Shown: positions 44,931 to 54,361 of the stretch, one piece after another
Numbering within the stretch: the first letter of the stretch is position 1
How the letters are laid out: each line of letters starts with the position of its first letter
From: Myxococcales bacterium
GTDB taxonomy: Bacteria > Myxococcota_A > Polyangia > Polyangiales > Polyangiaceae
NCBI GenBank assembly: GCA_016703425.1
Contig: JADJCA010000001.1
Coordinates: 682,001 to 746,000, forward strand
Length of the DNA stretch: 64,000 bases
Direction: 5' to 3'
The notes under the pieces: model-generated
The model's database searches: none
What the model saw: the letters and a program-made list of their open reading frames with translations, nothing else
What the model was told of the DNA's origin: nothing
Translations under genes and position numbers: made by a program

Positions 44931-46646
44931 TCAGAGCCCGCACACCTCGGGCTTCGGCTCGCCTATCGGTTGTTTCGTGCGAGCGTCGTAGATCCACACG
45001 TCCCCAAGGCTAAACGCCCCGTCGCGCTTCACACAGTAGATCGCGGCATCGGCCGCCACCTCGCCGGTCGCGGGGTCCCAATCGAGAGAGGATTGGAGGC
45101 CCCGCAGGTCGATACGTTGCCGACCCGCCAGCAGGGTTAGACCCCGGGCAATCTCGTTGGCGCGAACGTCCACGACTGCACCTGGGTCGGCGGCGTCGAA
45201 CGACAGGCGACGCAACGCGGCGATCACATCGCGACCGCGAAGCTCGGCTGGGTTGGCGGAGCTGAGCTGAAATCCAGCAGCGATGGCGAAGCTTGCGACG
45301 TAAAAGGATTCGAAACCGGTGCCGATGTTCGCCGGATCGTAACCAAATCGTGTGCTCGCTCGAAACGCGCCAAAGAACAGACGTTGGTTCTCGTCGAGCT
45401 TCGGATCCGAGGAATGGTATTGCACGCCGGTGACGCGACGCCGCAGGTCGTCGTTGGCGCCGACCGAGCGCTCGAAGCGAAACGCATAGGCCTCCTGGGC
45501 GCTCGTCAGATACCGCGGCAGCGGCCGGAGCGGACTGCCCTTCGCGTCGCGCGGCCATCGTGCCTCGATCTCCGGCATGACGTAGAAGTGAAAGAGTCGT
45601 CCGAGGTTAGCGACGATGATGACGTCGGGATCAAACGCCGCCAGCTCGTCAGCCAACGCGCGGTAGTCGGAGGGCGCGTTGTCATCGATGATCTTGGTCA
45701 GGAGTGTACCGGCGGCCTGGTTTTGGGCTGCCGATTGGCCGTTGAAGGTCACCCCTCCGACGAGGGTGTCGAGTGACACGAGACTCTGGGCGCCGACGAG
45801 CGCCACCTTGAACTTGGCTGGCAGTGGACCTAGCCGCTCGCCGCGCACCTGTCCCTCAAGGCGTTCCAGCCATCGCGTCCGGATAGGAGACAGCACCTTG
45901 ACCGAGGGGAATCCGAACCACACGTGCCCCTCCGTGTTCTGGATCGGGAGTCGACTCGGCTCACAATCGGTGCAGTAGAGAACCACGTCGCGCTCGATGG
46001 CCCGCGGAAGTAGCGTCTCGACCTCCTCGTTATTGGACACCAACACGATGGGCGCGCGGAGCCCGGTCGTCATGGCGTCAAAGCAACTGTTCAGCTTGTC
46101 GAGCGACGCGTTGGTGTCGCAGACCGCAAGCGAGATGGCCCGTCGCGCAGCACCAACCGTCACGGCCCCAGCCGTCGCCGCGTTCCAGTCGTCGCTCGCG
46201 AGGCGGATTCCGTCGGTTCTGATCTTGTCGTAGACCGACTCGACCGTGCCACCGGGGACCTCGAGGTTGATGGGAGCCAGCGCGCCGACGAAGATGGGGT
46301 CACCGGCGATGTAGTTCTGAGACACCTCGCTGATGCCGCCGGTCAGAATGGAGACACAGCGCCCTTCGCGACAGAAGGCGGTGTCACCTCCCGCGGTGCA
46401 ATCCTTCGTCGTCTGGCAGCTCCTCTCCGAGCCGCCGTCGCCAGCCGCAAGGGCCGCCGTGCGGCGACCGCAAACTCCCAGAACACACTGGGCTTGCTCC
46501 GGCGCGACACCAAGGAGGGCCGCGCAGTCGCCGTCAACCGAGCACTGATCGCCGTTGACGGTGCACGCACCGATGGAGCCGACCAGGAGTACGCCAAGAC
46601 TTAGCCACCCGCGCGGCCCCAGCGTGCGTTGTGACACCGATGTCAT
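44931..46646 (-). CDS. Receptor-like lipoprotein, ABC substrate-binding (LivK-type) fold
   Basis: 571 residues from ATG 46646. Signal peptide and lipobox (GSIGACTVNG), a Cys-rich segment (DQCSVDGDCAALL, QCVLGVCGRR, CQTTKDCTAGG) and then a periplasmic-binding-protein type I domain: IFVGALAPINL, IRLASDDWNA, APIVLVSNNEEVETLL, DVIIVANLGRLFHFYV, GFESFYVASFAIAAGF. No permease genes are nearby, so it may be a sensor or receptor rather than a transporter part. It is the last gene of a five-gene operon starting with a Ser/Thr kinase. Confidence 0.8.
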   Translation of the reverse strand: MTSVSQRTLGPRGWLSLGVLLVGSIGACTVNGDQCSVDGDCAALLGVAPEQAQCVLGVCGRRTAALAAGDGGSERSCQTTKDCTAGGDTAFCREGRCVSILTGGISEVSQNYIAGDPIFVGALAPINLEVPGGTVESVYDKIRTDGIRLASDDWNAATAGAVTVGAARRAISLAVCDTNASLDKLNSCFDAMTTGLRAPIVLVSNNEEVETLLPRAIERDVVLYCTDCEPSRLPIQNTEGHVWFGFPSVKVLSPIRTRWLERLEGQVRGERLGPLPAKFKVALVGAQSLVSLDTLVGGVTFNGQSAAQNQAAGTLLTKIIDDNAPSDYRALADELAAFDPDVIIVANLGRLFHFYVMPEIEARWPRDAKGSPLRPLPRYLTSAQEAYAFRFERSVGANDDLRRRVTGVQYHSSDPKLDENQRLFFGAFRASTRFGYDPANIGTGFESFYVASFAIAAGFQLSSANPAELRGRDVIAALRRLSFDAADPGAVVDVRANEIARGLTLLAGRQRIDLRGLQSSLDWDPATGEVAADAAIYCVKRDGAFSLGDVWIYDARTKQPIGEPKPEVCGL

Positions 46647-47293
46647 GGATGCGGCTCCGCCAAGTATGGAAACGTGTCGGTGATTGGCTTGCCGCCCCCG
46701 TCGAAACCATCCCCAACGCCGCTTCGTTTCCGACTCACAAGCCAAGAGAGCGTGATGTCGAGGGCATCCTCCGAAGGGTGGCGCCCGCCGGAAGTCACGT
46801 GCGCGGCTCCGCTCGCTTCGATCTCGAGATAGCCGGCCGCTGCGGGGCGAGAAGGGTCGACGAGGAGCGCGTCGACGAGGAGCGTGTCGGCAAGCGAAGG
46901 AGCTCCGGCGTCGGGCGCCGGCCAATCGAGCACACCGTCTAGGGCATCGAAGCGCGCGAGCCGCGCGTCCATGAACTCGCCGACGCTCGCCTTGGCGCCC
47001 TTGGCACGGGTGAAGTAGCCCACCTCGATGGGCGCCTCGGAGCGGTTGATCACCTCATAGTTTTCGCGCGCGACGAGCAGCGTCGAGAAGAAGGCGCGGC
47101 CGGCTCGGTCGCGCGGTCCCCCCGGTACGCCGCCTTCCAGGGCAGCATCCGAAGCGCCGCCATCACGGGGCGGAGTCGCAGCCGTGACGTCCTCAACGGT
47201 GGCATCGGCGGGCCCCGCGACGACGGGCGCGGGGCTGTCGTCGCTGCAACCAGCCACGAGCGCGAGGGCGGCGACCAAGTCTAGCAGCCTCAC
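46643..47293 (-). CDS. Lipoprotein of unknown function
   Basis: 216 residues. Lipobox ALVAGCSDD, then a low-complexity linker (PRDGGASDAALEGG) and a beta-rich domain (FFSTLLVARENYEVINRSEAPIEVGYF, GYLEIEASGAAHV). No known family. Overlaps both neighbours by four bases, so translation is coupled on either side. Confidence 0.75.
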   Translation of the reverse strand: MRLLDLVAALALVAGCSDDSPAPVVAGPADATVEDVTAATPPRDGGASDAALEGGVPGGPRDRAGRAFFSTLLVARENYEVINRSEAPIEVGYFTRAKGAKASVGEFMDARLARFDALDGVLDWPAPDAGAPSLADTLLVDALLVDPSRPAAAGYLEIEASGAAHVTSGGRHPSEDALDITLSWLVSRKRSGVGDGFDGGGKPITDTFPYLAEPHP

Positions 47294-47960
47294 TTGAACG
47301 CCCCCGTCGTCGCCGCGATGGCGAGCGTCCGACGACTCGCGTCACCAAAGACGACGCGATTGACGTCAACCTCGGCGACGATGGCGAGCACGTTGGTGTT
47401 TGCAAAGTCGTTGGTACCGGCGTCGGGCAAGAGCCCTGCGTCGACCGCCCCCACCACCGTACCCGCGGCCCCGACCGTCGGATCAGCGCGGAGCCCTGCG
47501 TAGACGCGCAACGGACCATCTTCGACTCCGCTGACGACGTTGGTCTCTCCGGCGAAGAAGAACCCATTCGATGAGCAAACATAGGGTTGCTGGCCGCCGT
47601 CCGTTTTCGCCTGAAAGCGACAGCCGAGCGTGACATCGATGGTCTTGTCGACGCCGACCGCTGGCGGTTCGGCCGCCCCCTGGATGACAAACACGTAGTC
47701 GCCGTACGCGTCGAACTCGCTGCTCTTGGTCGCTCGGGGTGCACGGTCATCATGAGCACCAAGCGATCGCTCACGCTGGGTCCGCCGTCGGCGAGCGGAC
47801 TCGGTTTCATGAACGCGAAGACGTCCGCAAGGTCGGTCGCCGGCTCATTCGCCCCCGATGAATAGTCATCGTGATCGCTCGCGCGCGACCGATACGCAAC
47901 CGTGGCGACGAGGGCCCCGACAACCACGGTCCCAACGAGTGCGCGAAGCGCGGTGCGCAT
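47290..47960 (-). CDS. DUF4331-like protein (frameshift near 47733)
   Basis: Reconstructed length about 223 residues. A signal/anchor helix (LVGTVVVGALVATVAY) is followed by ASDHDDYSSGANEPATDLADVFAFM, a clear DUF4331 opening, and LVLMMTVHP. The second frame continues ATKSSEFDAYGDYVFVIQGA. One missing base after VHP accounts for the shift. DUF4331 proteins are secreted or periplasmic proteins of unknown function. The gene overlaps the PEGA/TPR gene upstream by one base and the lipoprotein gene downstream by four. Confidence 0.8.
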
Positions 47961-48886
47961 CAGAAGCGCCCTCCGATGCCGAGCGGCGTAAGCGATGCGC
48001 TCGCCTTGTTCGCGCCGGCGCCTTTGCCGAGCGTGAAGTACACAGCGACGCCCGACGCCGCGAGCGTTGCGGCGCCGAGGGCGATGGCTACGCCCATGCG
48101 AGTCTCCACGGCAGACTTCTTCTCATCGAGCTCCTCTCGGGTCGTCAATCGCCGCTTGGTGGCGTCGAGGTCCGAGTCCGCTGATTGCCATGCGAAGGTC
48201 ATGCCCAGCGTGCCCGCCGCAAAGAGCCCCGCCGTCGCCCAGGTGATCCAAACGATGGTCGAGGGACCGCGCGGCTCGACGGGGCGCGGCGTCTCCGCGG
48301 TCTTGGGCAAGGGCTCGAGGACGAGCGCGACCGTGCGGTCTTCGCCGCCCACCAGCGAGACGTCTTGCGTCGTCGTTCGAAAGCCGGCCTTGGCGACCGA
48401 GAGCGTGTGGATGCCGCTCGAGACCATGGTGCGCTCGAGCGGAGTCGCGCCGAGGCGCGCACCATCCAAAGTGACCTCGGCCCCCTCGACGGCGACGCGC
48501 AACGTGAGGTGCGCCGTGCGCAGCTGGAGCGCCTCAAGGTTCTTCTTCGCCGCCTCGCGGCGCGCCTCGGGCACACGCTCTCCACCTTCGGCGAGGTACC
48601 GCTCGAGGGTGCGCCGCGCGGCGGCGAAGGCGCCGAGCTTTAGCTCCACCTGACCGATGTTGTAGAGCGTGCGAAAATCAGGGACCGCTTCGTAGGAGCG
48701 GCGGAATTCGACCAGCGCGAGCTTCGGATCGCCCTCCTCGAAGAGGCGCACCCCGCGCTCAAAGTGCGCGCTGGCGGTGGCAACGGCCTCGGGCGTCGGC
48801 GGAGCGACCTCGCCAGTCTGGCCGGAGGCCACTGACGAGAGCGCGAGCGCTGCCACGACGAGGGGCAAAGCGAGGTGCTGCCTCAC
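47960..48886 (-). CDS. TPR and PEGA domain protein
   Basis: 308 residues. Signal peptide (LPLVVAALALSSVASG), TPR-like helices (ASAHFERGVRLFEEGDPKLALVEFRRSY, FRTLYNIGQVELKLGAFAAARRTLERYL), a PEGA domain (VEGAEVTLDGARLGATPLERTMVSSGIHTLSVAKAGF) and two C-terminal helices. This is a common myxobacterial layout and is usually found next to PknB-type kinases, as here. It overlaps the kinase gene by four bases. Confidence 0.85.
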   Translation of the reverse strand: MRQHLALPLVVAALALSSVASGQTGEVAPPTPEAVATASAHFERGVRLFEEGDPKLALVEFRRSYEAVPDFRTLYNIGQVELKLGAFAAARRTLERYLAEGGERVPEARREAAKKNLEALQLRTAHLTLRVAVEGAEVTLDGARLGATPLERTMVSSGIHTLSVAKAGFRTTTQDVSLVGGEDRTVALVLEPLPKTAETPRPVEPRGPSTIVWITWATAGLFAAGTLGMTFAWQSADSDLDATKRRLTTREELDEKKSAVETRMGVAIALGAATLAASGVAVYFTLGKGAGANKASASLTPLGIGGRF

Positions 48887-50637
48887 GGGGTACCCCTCTT
48901 GAAGGGATTGTCCTTGTCGAGATCAACTTGAATGCCGGTGCGCGGCGGTGCCGCGGCCGGCGCGCTGCTGGCGGGCGCGGTAGACGCGACGGGCGTCGCC
49001 GACGCAGCACCCACGCGCGGCGTCTTCTGCCCGGCGTTTGACCCCGCGATGGTCCGGCCGCCCGCCACCACCGACGACGATGGCGGTTGCGCTACCGCAG
49101 CGGTCGCCGCCGTCAGAGCTGCGCCGAGCGTCTCTTTCGGCTCCGACGCGCGCCGCAAGCCAACATCCATCACGATGCGCGCCGCCGAGAGCGTGAGCCA
49201 CTCGGAGTAGGGCTCGTGCCCCGGCGCCTCGACACGAACGAGATGACGCGAACCGTCGCGACGAAAGGAGCCCTCTGCTGGCGACCCCACGAGCGCCGCG
49301 TCATCGACGAGGACGTGCGCTTCTGGCGACGAGCGAACGAGCAGGAGCGCTTGCTCCGAGAGATCGGTTCGCGGCGCGTCAGGAGACCGCGCGAGGCGCC
49401 CGCCCACGAACGCGAGCCCCGCAAAGAGCGCACCGAGGGCGTAGACAGCGAGCGGGGAGCGGAGAGGCCCGGACCGCGCTGGCGTCGCGAGCGGCTTCGC
49501 TGGCTCCGCCGTGCTCGGCTTCGCGAGCGCCTCTTCGACGGCGCGCCGAACCTTCGCGCGCGCGTCGCCGAAGGTCGCCTGCAAGTGCGTCGCAAGCTCG
49601 CGCGAGGTCGCGCGACGAGAGCGGTCGGCGTCGATGCATGCCTCGAGGGCCAGGAGAAACTCCGCAGCCGACGCGTGACGCTCCTCGCGGCGCGGCGCGA
49701 GGGCCTTCATGCAGACGGCCTCCAAGTCGCCAGGCACGTCGGGCACGACGCTGCTCGGCTTGGGAACGCCCGTGGAGACGGCATGCTGAATGTCTGCGTC
49801 GCTGCGCCCGGCGAAGAGCCGCTGCCCCGTGAGCGCCTGCCAAAACATGACGCCGACCGCGAAGACGTCGGCGCGCCGGTCGACGCCCTTCCCCTCGAAC
49901 TGCTCCGGCGCCATGTAGGCGCTCTTGCCCTTGATGCTCCCCGTCGCCGTGTGCGAGGTCGTGCTCTTCGCCTTCGCGATGCCGAAGTCCACCAGCACCG
50001 CGTGCCCCTCGTAGCTCACCATCACGTTGTGCGGCGAGATGTCGCGATGGACGATGCCGAGCGGCGAGCCGTCGAAGTCCTTGAGCTCGTGCGCGAAGTG
50101 AAGCCCCTCAAGGATCTGTCGCAAGACGAGGAGGTGCAGGTTCAGGGGGAACGCCGTGCGCGGCTCGCTCGCTGCGCGAGCGCGACGGGCGATGCCTTCG
50201 AGGCTTTGTCCCTCGATGTACTCCATCGCGATGAACGGCCGGTCGCCCTCGACCGAGACCTCGTAGGTGTGGACCACGTTCGGGTGGTCGATGCGCGCCG
50301 CGAGGCGCGCCTCGTCGAGAAACATCTGAAGCAGCTCCGGCTCGAGTGCGAGATCCGGATGGAGCTGCTTGACGACGACGAGCTTTCGAAAGCCCGCCGG
50401 CCCTGCTTGCGCGGCGAGAAACGCCGTCGCCATGCCGCCGCGCCCAAGCTCCAAGAGCACGCGGTAGCGCGACGAGCCAACGCTCGCCACGAGAGGTGCC
50501 GTCAGGGTACGTTCTTCGGTCGCGGACACGGTCGATGGCGGCGCTGGCGCCGGCAGGGAGATGGTACCTTCTTCGCAGGCCAAACCGATCATGCTTGGCG
50601 TTCGTGCCGTCGTCCCCGCTTGTGCTTCGCTCTTCAT
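48883..50637 (-). CDS. PknB-type Ser/Thr protein kinase with PEGA-like tail
   Basis: 584 residues from ATG 50637 (569 from ATG 50592). Glycine loop ELGRGGMATAFLA, lysine LVVVKQL, HRDISPHN, DFGIAK and MAPEQ indicate an active kinase. One helix (LAVYALGALFAGLAFVGG, about 420-438) precedes an extracytoplasmic PEGA-like domain (SSPEAHVLVDDAALVGSPAEGSFRRDGSRHLVRVEAPGH) and an Ala/Pro/Ser-rich end. It is the first gene of a five-gene overlapping operon. Its start region overlaps the divergent protease gene; the two ATG codons at 50592 (minus) and 50591 (plus) share one CATG. Confidence 0.92.
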   Translation of the reverse strand: MKSEAQAGTTARTPSMIGLACEEGTISLPAPAPPSTVSATEERTLTAPLVASVGSSRYRVLLELGRGGMATAFLAAQAGPAGFRKLVVVKQLHPDLALEPELLQMFLDEARLAARIDHPNVVHTYEVSVEGDRPFIAMEYIEGQSLEGIARRARAASEPRTAFPLNLHLLVLRQILEGLHFAHELKDFDGSPLGIVHRDISPHNVMVSYEGHAVLVDFGIAKAKSTTSHTATGSIKGKSAYMAPEQFEGKGVDRRADVFAVGVMFWQALTGQRLFAGRSDADIQHAVSTGVPKPSSVVPDVPGDLEAVCMKALAPRREERHASAAEFLLALEACIDADRSRRATSRELATHLQATFGDARAKVRRAVEEALAKPSTAEPAKPLATPARSGPLRSPLAVYALGALFAGLAFVGGRLARSPDAPRTDLSEQALLLVRSSPEAHVLVDDAALVGSPAEGSFRRDGSRHLVRVEAPGHEPYSEWLTLSAARIVMDVGLRRASEPKETLGAALTAATAAVAQPPSSSVVAGGRTIAGSNAGQKTPRVGAASATPVASTAPASSAPAAAPPRTGIQVDLDKDNPFKRGTP

Positions 50638-51754
50638 GGTGCTCTGGACGGCGCCGGTGTGGGCGCTCGAGGGGGCTGAGGCGGATCAGGTTTCACGATT
50701 TACGGTGGCCGTCTGCGAGGACGGCCCGCTGCAGGCATGCAAACTCCGGTGCACCGGCGTGCTCATCGCGCCAGCCGTGGTCCTCACGGCCCGACATTGT
50801 GTGACGGACCGCGGCGGTGCCGGCCCCAACTGCGCCAGCGATGTCGAGAGCCCGACGCGAGAAGCCGGCCGCTTCTCGGTGACGATGGCGGCATCCGTTG
50901 GTGACGCGGCCTCCGATGCGCGTCGCGTCGTTTCCATCTCGGCGCCGCGGGCCACGGCGCCCTGCGGCCACGACCTCGCCGCGCTCACGCTCGCGGCCCC
51001 CTTCGAGGGCCCCCCCGTGGCGCCCGGGTTCGATCTCGTCCTTTCGTCCGCGCCTCCCTTCACGATGGTCGGCTACGGCGCCACCGACAGCTCGGGCGGT
51101 GGCACCGGCACGCGCCGCAAGACGAGCGGGGCCAAGCTCGCCTGCCTCGGGGGGGTGGATCGCTGCGCCGCCTTCGCCGACGGCAGCACGCTCGTTCCCG
51201 GGGAATTCCTGCTCGACGCGCGCGCCTGCTCAGGCGATTCCGGCGGTGGAGCCATCACCGGCGACGCTCGCGTTGCTGGCATTCTCTCGCGAAGCCTGGA
51301 GTCTTCGGGCTCGGCCTGTGGACTTGCAGTCTACACGCGTCTCGACGGCCACGCCCTCTGGCTCGCTCGCGCAGCGCGCGCGGCGCCGGGCCCCGTCCCG
51401 GCTTGGGTGGAAGCCGCCGAGCGACGCGGCAACGGCCCTGGGCGGGGCATTGGCGTTCCGTGCGACGACGACGCCGACTGCGACTCAGCCTTGTGCAGAA
51501 GCAAAGACGGCGCTCGCTCCTTCGCCTGCGCGTCATCGTGCGACGACTCGTGCCCGTGCGTCGCCACGGAGCGCGGCGGCGCCTGCTTTGGCCCCGGCGA
51601 GGCAAGCGGCTGTTCCATCGCCGCAGCCGCCCCGACGCCACCCGGTGCGGCTCTTGCGTGCCTCGTGGCAGGGCTCTGGGCCCTCGTCAGTCTGACCCGA
51701 AAGGGCCGAATTGGTCGCCGCTGGCCGACGCGTCCGCGGCGCTCCTCCCCATAA
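50561..51754 (+). CDS. Trypsin-like serine protease with MYXO-CTERM-like tail
   Basis: 397 residues from ATG 50561 (GGGAG directly before it); ATG 50591 is possible. Signal peptide (ACASLFMVLWTAPVWA), then a chymotrypsin-fold domain with LTARHC (His), GHDLAALTL (Asp) and ACSGDSGGGA (Ser). A Cys-rich segment precedes SGCSIAAAAP, a hydrophobic helix and an Arg-rich end, matching the MYXO-CTERM sorting signal that anchors proteins at the myxobacterial surface. It suggests an extracellular protease, possibly used in predation or development. Confidence 0.88.
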   Translation: MVPSSQAKPIMLGVRAVVPACASLFMVLWTAPVWALEGAEADQVSRFTVAVCEDGPLQACKLRCTGVLIAPAVVLTARHCVTDRGGAGPNCASDVESPTREAGRFSVTMAASVGDAASDARRVVSISAPRATAPCGHDLAALTLAAPFEGPPVAPGFDLVLSSAPPFTMVGYGATDSSGGGTGTRRKTSGAKLACLGGVDRCAAFADGSTLVPGEFLLDARACSGDSGGGAITGDARVAGILSRSLESSGSACGLAVYTRLDGHALWLARAARAAPGPVPAWVEAAERRGNGPGRGIGVPCDDDADCDSALCRSKDGARSFACASSCDDSCPCVATERGGACFGPGEASGCSIAAAAPTPPGAALACLVAGLWALVSLTRKGRIGRRWPTRPRRSSP

Positions 51755-51824
51755 AACCGACGGGCCCTCAGACGAGAAGGTTTTGCTCAGGCCGAAACTC
51801 GGAGATACTCACGCAGATTTCCCG

Positions 51825-53690
51825 ATGAGCGACGTATTCGAGACGTTGATTGCCAAGGCACCGGGCCCGGAAACGCGGCGGACGCTGCGTGTTCTCGTCG
51901 ACGGGAGCGCGCAAGTCACGGCGCTCTCCGCCGCCGGGAGATACGTGATCGGGCGCGGTGCGGATGCGCACGTCCACGTGAACCACGCAACGGTCTCGCG
52001 ACGCCACGCTGAGCTCGCGCTCGACGGAGAGTCGCTCCGGGTAACCGATTTGGGCAGCGCCAACGGCTCGCGCGTCAGCGGCAAGGATCTCGCCGCGAAC
52101 GAGCCCGCTGCGTTGCACTTGGGCGAGCTGTTCACCGTCGGCGACGTGCTGTGCGTCGTCTACGAGGGCTCCGTGGAGCTTCGGCCGAGCCGCTCGGTGG
52201 GGCGCGACGAGATCGCCGACGCCATCGAGCGCGCCGCCGGGTTCTACCGCCAAGAAGGCCCCTTCAGCGTCTGCACGTTGAGCTGGCCCGGCGCCGCGCA
52301 TCACCTCGACGCCGTCGCCACGATGGCCCCACCGCGCGGTCACATCGCCGCCATCACCGAGAACCTCGTCGCGGTGCTGTTGCCGCGCATTCCGAAGGCC
52401 TTCGCAGAGAAGTGGCTCGACGGCCTGACGACGCTCTTCGGCCGAAGCGGCGCGGAGATCTCGGGCCGCGTCACCGGCTGCCCGGAGGACGGCGAGAGTC
52501 TCCCGTTGCTCTGCCCGCAGGCGCTGCAAGCCGACAACACCGCCCTCCGCGCCTCCCAGCGAACGCCGCTCAGCCTCGACGTCACGCCGTCGAGCGGTGT
52601 GGCCATGCAGAAGGTCCACGACCTCGTGGGCCAGGTTGCCGCCACACCGACGAGCATTCTCATTCTGGGCGAGACCGGCGTTGGCAAGGAGGTCATGGCG
52701 CGCTCGATTCACACGCGCTCGAACCGCGCCAACGGTCCCTTCGTCGCTCTCAACTGCGCGGCCCTGCCCGAGACCCTCCTCGAGAGCGAGCTCTTCGGTT
52801 ACGAGAAGGGCGCCTTCACCGGCGCGAACACCGCGAAGCCGGGCCTCATCGAGGCCGCGAGCGGCGGAACCCTCTTCCTCGACGAACTGGGCGAGATGCC
52901 GCTCTCGACGCAGGCCAAGCTCCTCCGGGTCCTCGAGGAGCGCACCGTGCTCCGCGTCGGTAGCGTGAAGCCGAAGGCCGTCGACATCCGGCTCGTGGCC
53001 GCGACGAACCGCGATCTCTTGGAGGAGATCCAAGCGAAGCGCTTCCGGCCGGACCTCTACTACCGCCTCAATAGCATCATTTTGCGGCTCCCGCCGCTCC
53101 GCGAGCGGCGCGACGAGCTGCGTGCACTCTCCAGCCTTTTTGCGCAGAAAGCGGCGGAGGCGCTGGGTCGACCCACGCCGCGCTTCCCGAACGACATTCA
53201 CGCGATGCTGGAGCGCTACCCGTGGCCCGGCAACGTCCGCGAGCTGCGCAACGCCATCGAACGGCTCGTGCTCCTCGCACAAGGCGGCACCGTTTCGAGT
53301 GAGAATCTTCCCGAGGAGATTCGCGGTCACCTGGGCATCGGGTCGATCGCACCGCGGCCTCCCGGCCGCGACACGCTGGTGGCGATCGAAGATCGCATCC
53401 CGTCCATCGGAGCCGGACCGATGTCTCCGCCGGCCGTCCGGGTCGAGCCGGGCTCGGAGACGCGCCCCATTCCGGTGTTCGCCGACACCCCGCCGGGCTC
53501 GTCGCCCGGCTCGGGGCCGGCCTCGGCGTCGCTGGAAGACGAGATCTCGCGAATCGAGAAGGCCCGCATCCTCGAAGCGCTCGAGAAGTGTGCGGGCAAT
53601 CAAACGCGAGCGGCGGAGATGCTTGGCATCACCCGCCGCGTGCTCATCGGAAAAATGGAAAAGTACGGGATGCCGCGGCCGCGGAAGTAG
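51825..53690 (+). CDS. FHA-domain sigma-54-dependent activator
   Basis: 621 residues from ATG 51825. The N-terminal FHA domain (RYVIGRGADAHVHVNHATVSRRHAEL, DLGSANGSRVSG) binds phosphothreonine. A variable middle region is followed by AAA+ with GETGVGKE, GYEKGAFTGAN, FLDELGEM and YPWPGNVREL, and a Fis-type HTH (GNQTRAAEMLGITRRVLIGKM). FHA activators of this kind couple Ser/Thr kinases to sigma-54 promoters in myxobacteria (family knowledge). A kinase lies about 1.2 kb upstream on the other strand. The last 90 bases overlap antisense reading frames of the small peptide gene only if that gene is not frameshifted. Confidence 0.93.
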   Translation: MSDVFETLIAKAPGPETRRTLRVLVDGSAQVTALSAAGRYVIGRGADAHVHVNHATVSRRHAELALDGESLRVTDLGSANGSRVSGKDLAANEPAALHLGELFTVGDVLCVVYEGSVELRPSRSVGRDEIADAIERAAGFYRQEGPFSVCTLSWPGAAHHLDAVATMAPPRGHIAAITENLVAVLLPRIPKAFAEKWLDGLTTLFGRSGAEISGRVTGCPEDGESLPLLCPQALQADNTALRASQRTPLSLDVTPSSGVAMQKVHDLVGQVAATPTSILILGETGVGKEVMARSIHTRSNRANGPFVALNCAALPETLLESELFGYEKGAFTGANTAKPGLIEAASGGTLFLDELGEMPLSTQAKLLRVLEERTVLRVGSVKPKAVDIRLVAATNRDLLEEIQAKRFRPDLYYRLNSIILRLPPLRERRDELRALSSLFAQKAAEALGRPTPRFPNDIHAMLERYPWPGNVRELRNAIERLVLLAQGGTVSSENLPEEIRGHLGIGSIAPRPPGRDTLVAIEDRIPSIGAGPMSPPAVRVEPGSETRPIPVFADTPPGSSPGSGPASASLEDEISRIEKARILEALEKCAGNQTRAAEMLGITRRVLIGKMEKYGMPRPRK

Positions 53691-53697
53691 CCGTTCG

Positions 53698-53920
53698 TCA
53701 GGCGCCGCCGAACCGCCACCGGCACGTGCAATAGACTGCCGTCATCGGAGCGCCGCCGTAGCCGGCCTTCGGGCCGCCTGCCACCTGGCTCGGGCTCCGG
53801 CGAACAAGTGCATCCACCGCCGTCGGTCGACGTGTCGCTGAGGAACTGTCCGCCGCGAGCCGCTGCCGCTTCGATGGCCGAGAGAGGGAGCAATACGCTG
53901 CGAGTCTTTGCGCTCTTCAT
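53698..53920 (-). CDS. Small peptide with GG-type leader and CTC motifs (probable frameshift)
   Basis: ATG 53920 has AAGGAG seven bases upstream. The leader VLLPLSAIEAAAARGG ends in double glycine; the core begins QFLSDTSTDGGGCTC. In the frame given, translation becomes Arg-rich and runs to 53600, antisense into the activator gene. A one-base insertion between about 53770 and 53800 would instead give an end reading AGYGGAPMTAVYCTCRWRFGGA (shown to 53698), with a second CTC motif and a stop eight bases past the activator stop. I prefer that version but cannot prove it. It lies 12 bases after another GG-leader peptide gene. Function unknown; secreted or modified peptide is inferred. Confidence 0.5.
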
Positions 53921-53931
53921 CGCGGGCTCCT

Positions 53932-54144
<213 letters not shown>

Positions 54145-54222
54145 GCTCTCCCTTGAGCAACTCCCGATCCACCAGCGGCCCTCCGCAAGTCCGCGAAAAT
54201 GCGAAGCGCAAAAGTTCGCGCG

Positions 54223-54240
54223 TTGTACCGCTCGGTACAA
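54223..54240. promoter_or_regulatory. Perfect inverted repeat, candidate operator
   Basis: TTGTACCG and CGGTACAA face each other across CT, giving an 18-base near-perfect palindrome. It sits in the gap between the GNAT gene and the GG-leader peptide operon, about 80 bases upstream of ATG 54144. Size and symmetry fit a dimeric regulator site. A GGAG follows closer to the start. Confidence 0.5.
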
Positions 54241-54361
54241 TCCGTCCCCAACCCGACAATCGGTACGTTCGCGGGCTCCACGGCCGCGCGCCACGGCCCG
54301 CCCCAAGCAACGTGCACATGTCGCGCCCGCGCGCCCAAGCGCGCACGTTTACGCCTAGCGT

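Noticed and set aside
53600..53698. Antisense extension of the small Cys-containing peptide into the FHA activator gene
   Set aside because: The extension is Arg-rich and overlaps a strongly conserved HTH coding region; a one-base insertion explains the reading frame better.
54155..54170. TGGATCGGGAGTTGCT on the minus strand as a sigma-54 promoter for the peptide pair
   Set aside because: Sequence and spacing fit, but the start of transcription would fall on the ATG at 54144, leaving the ribosome site untranscribed.
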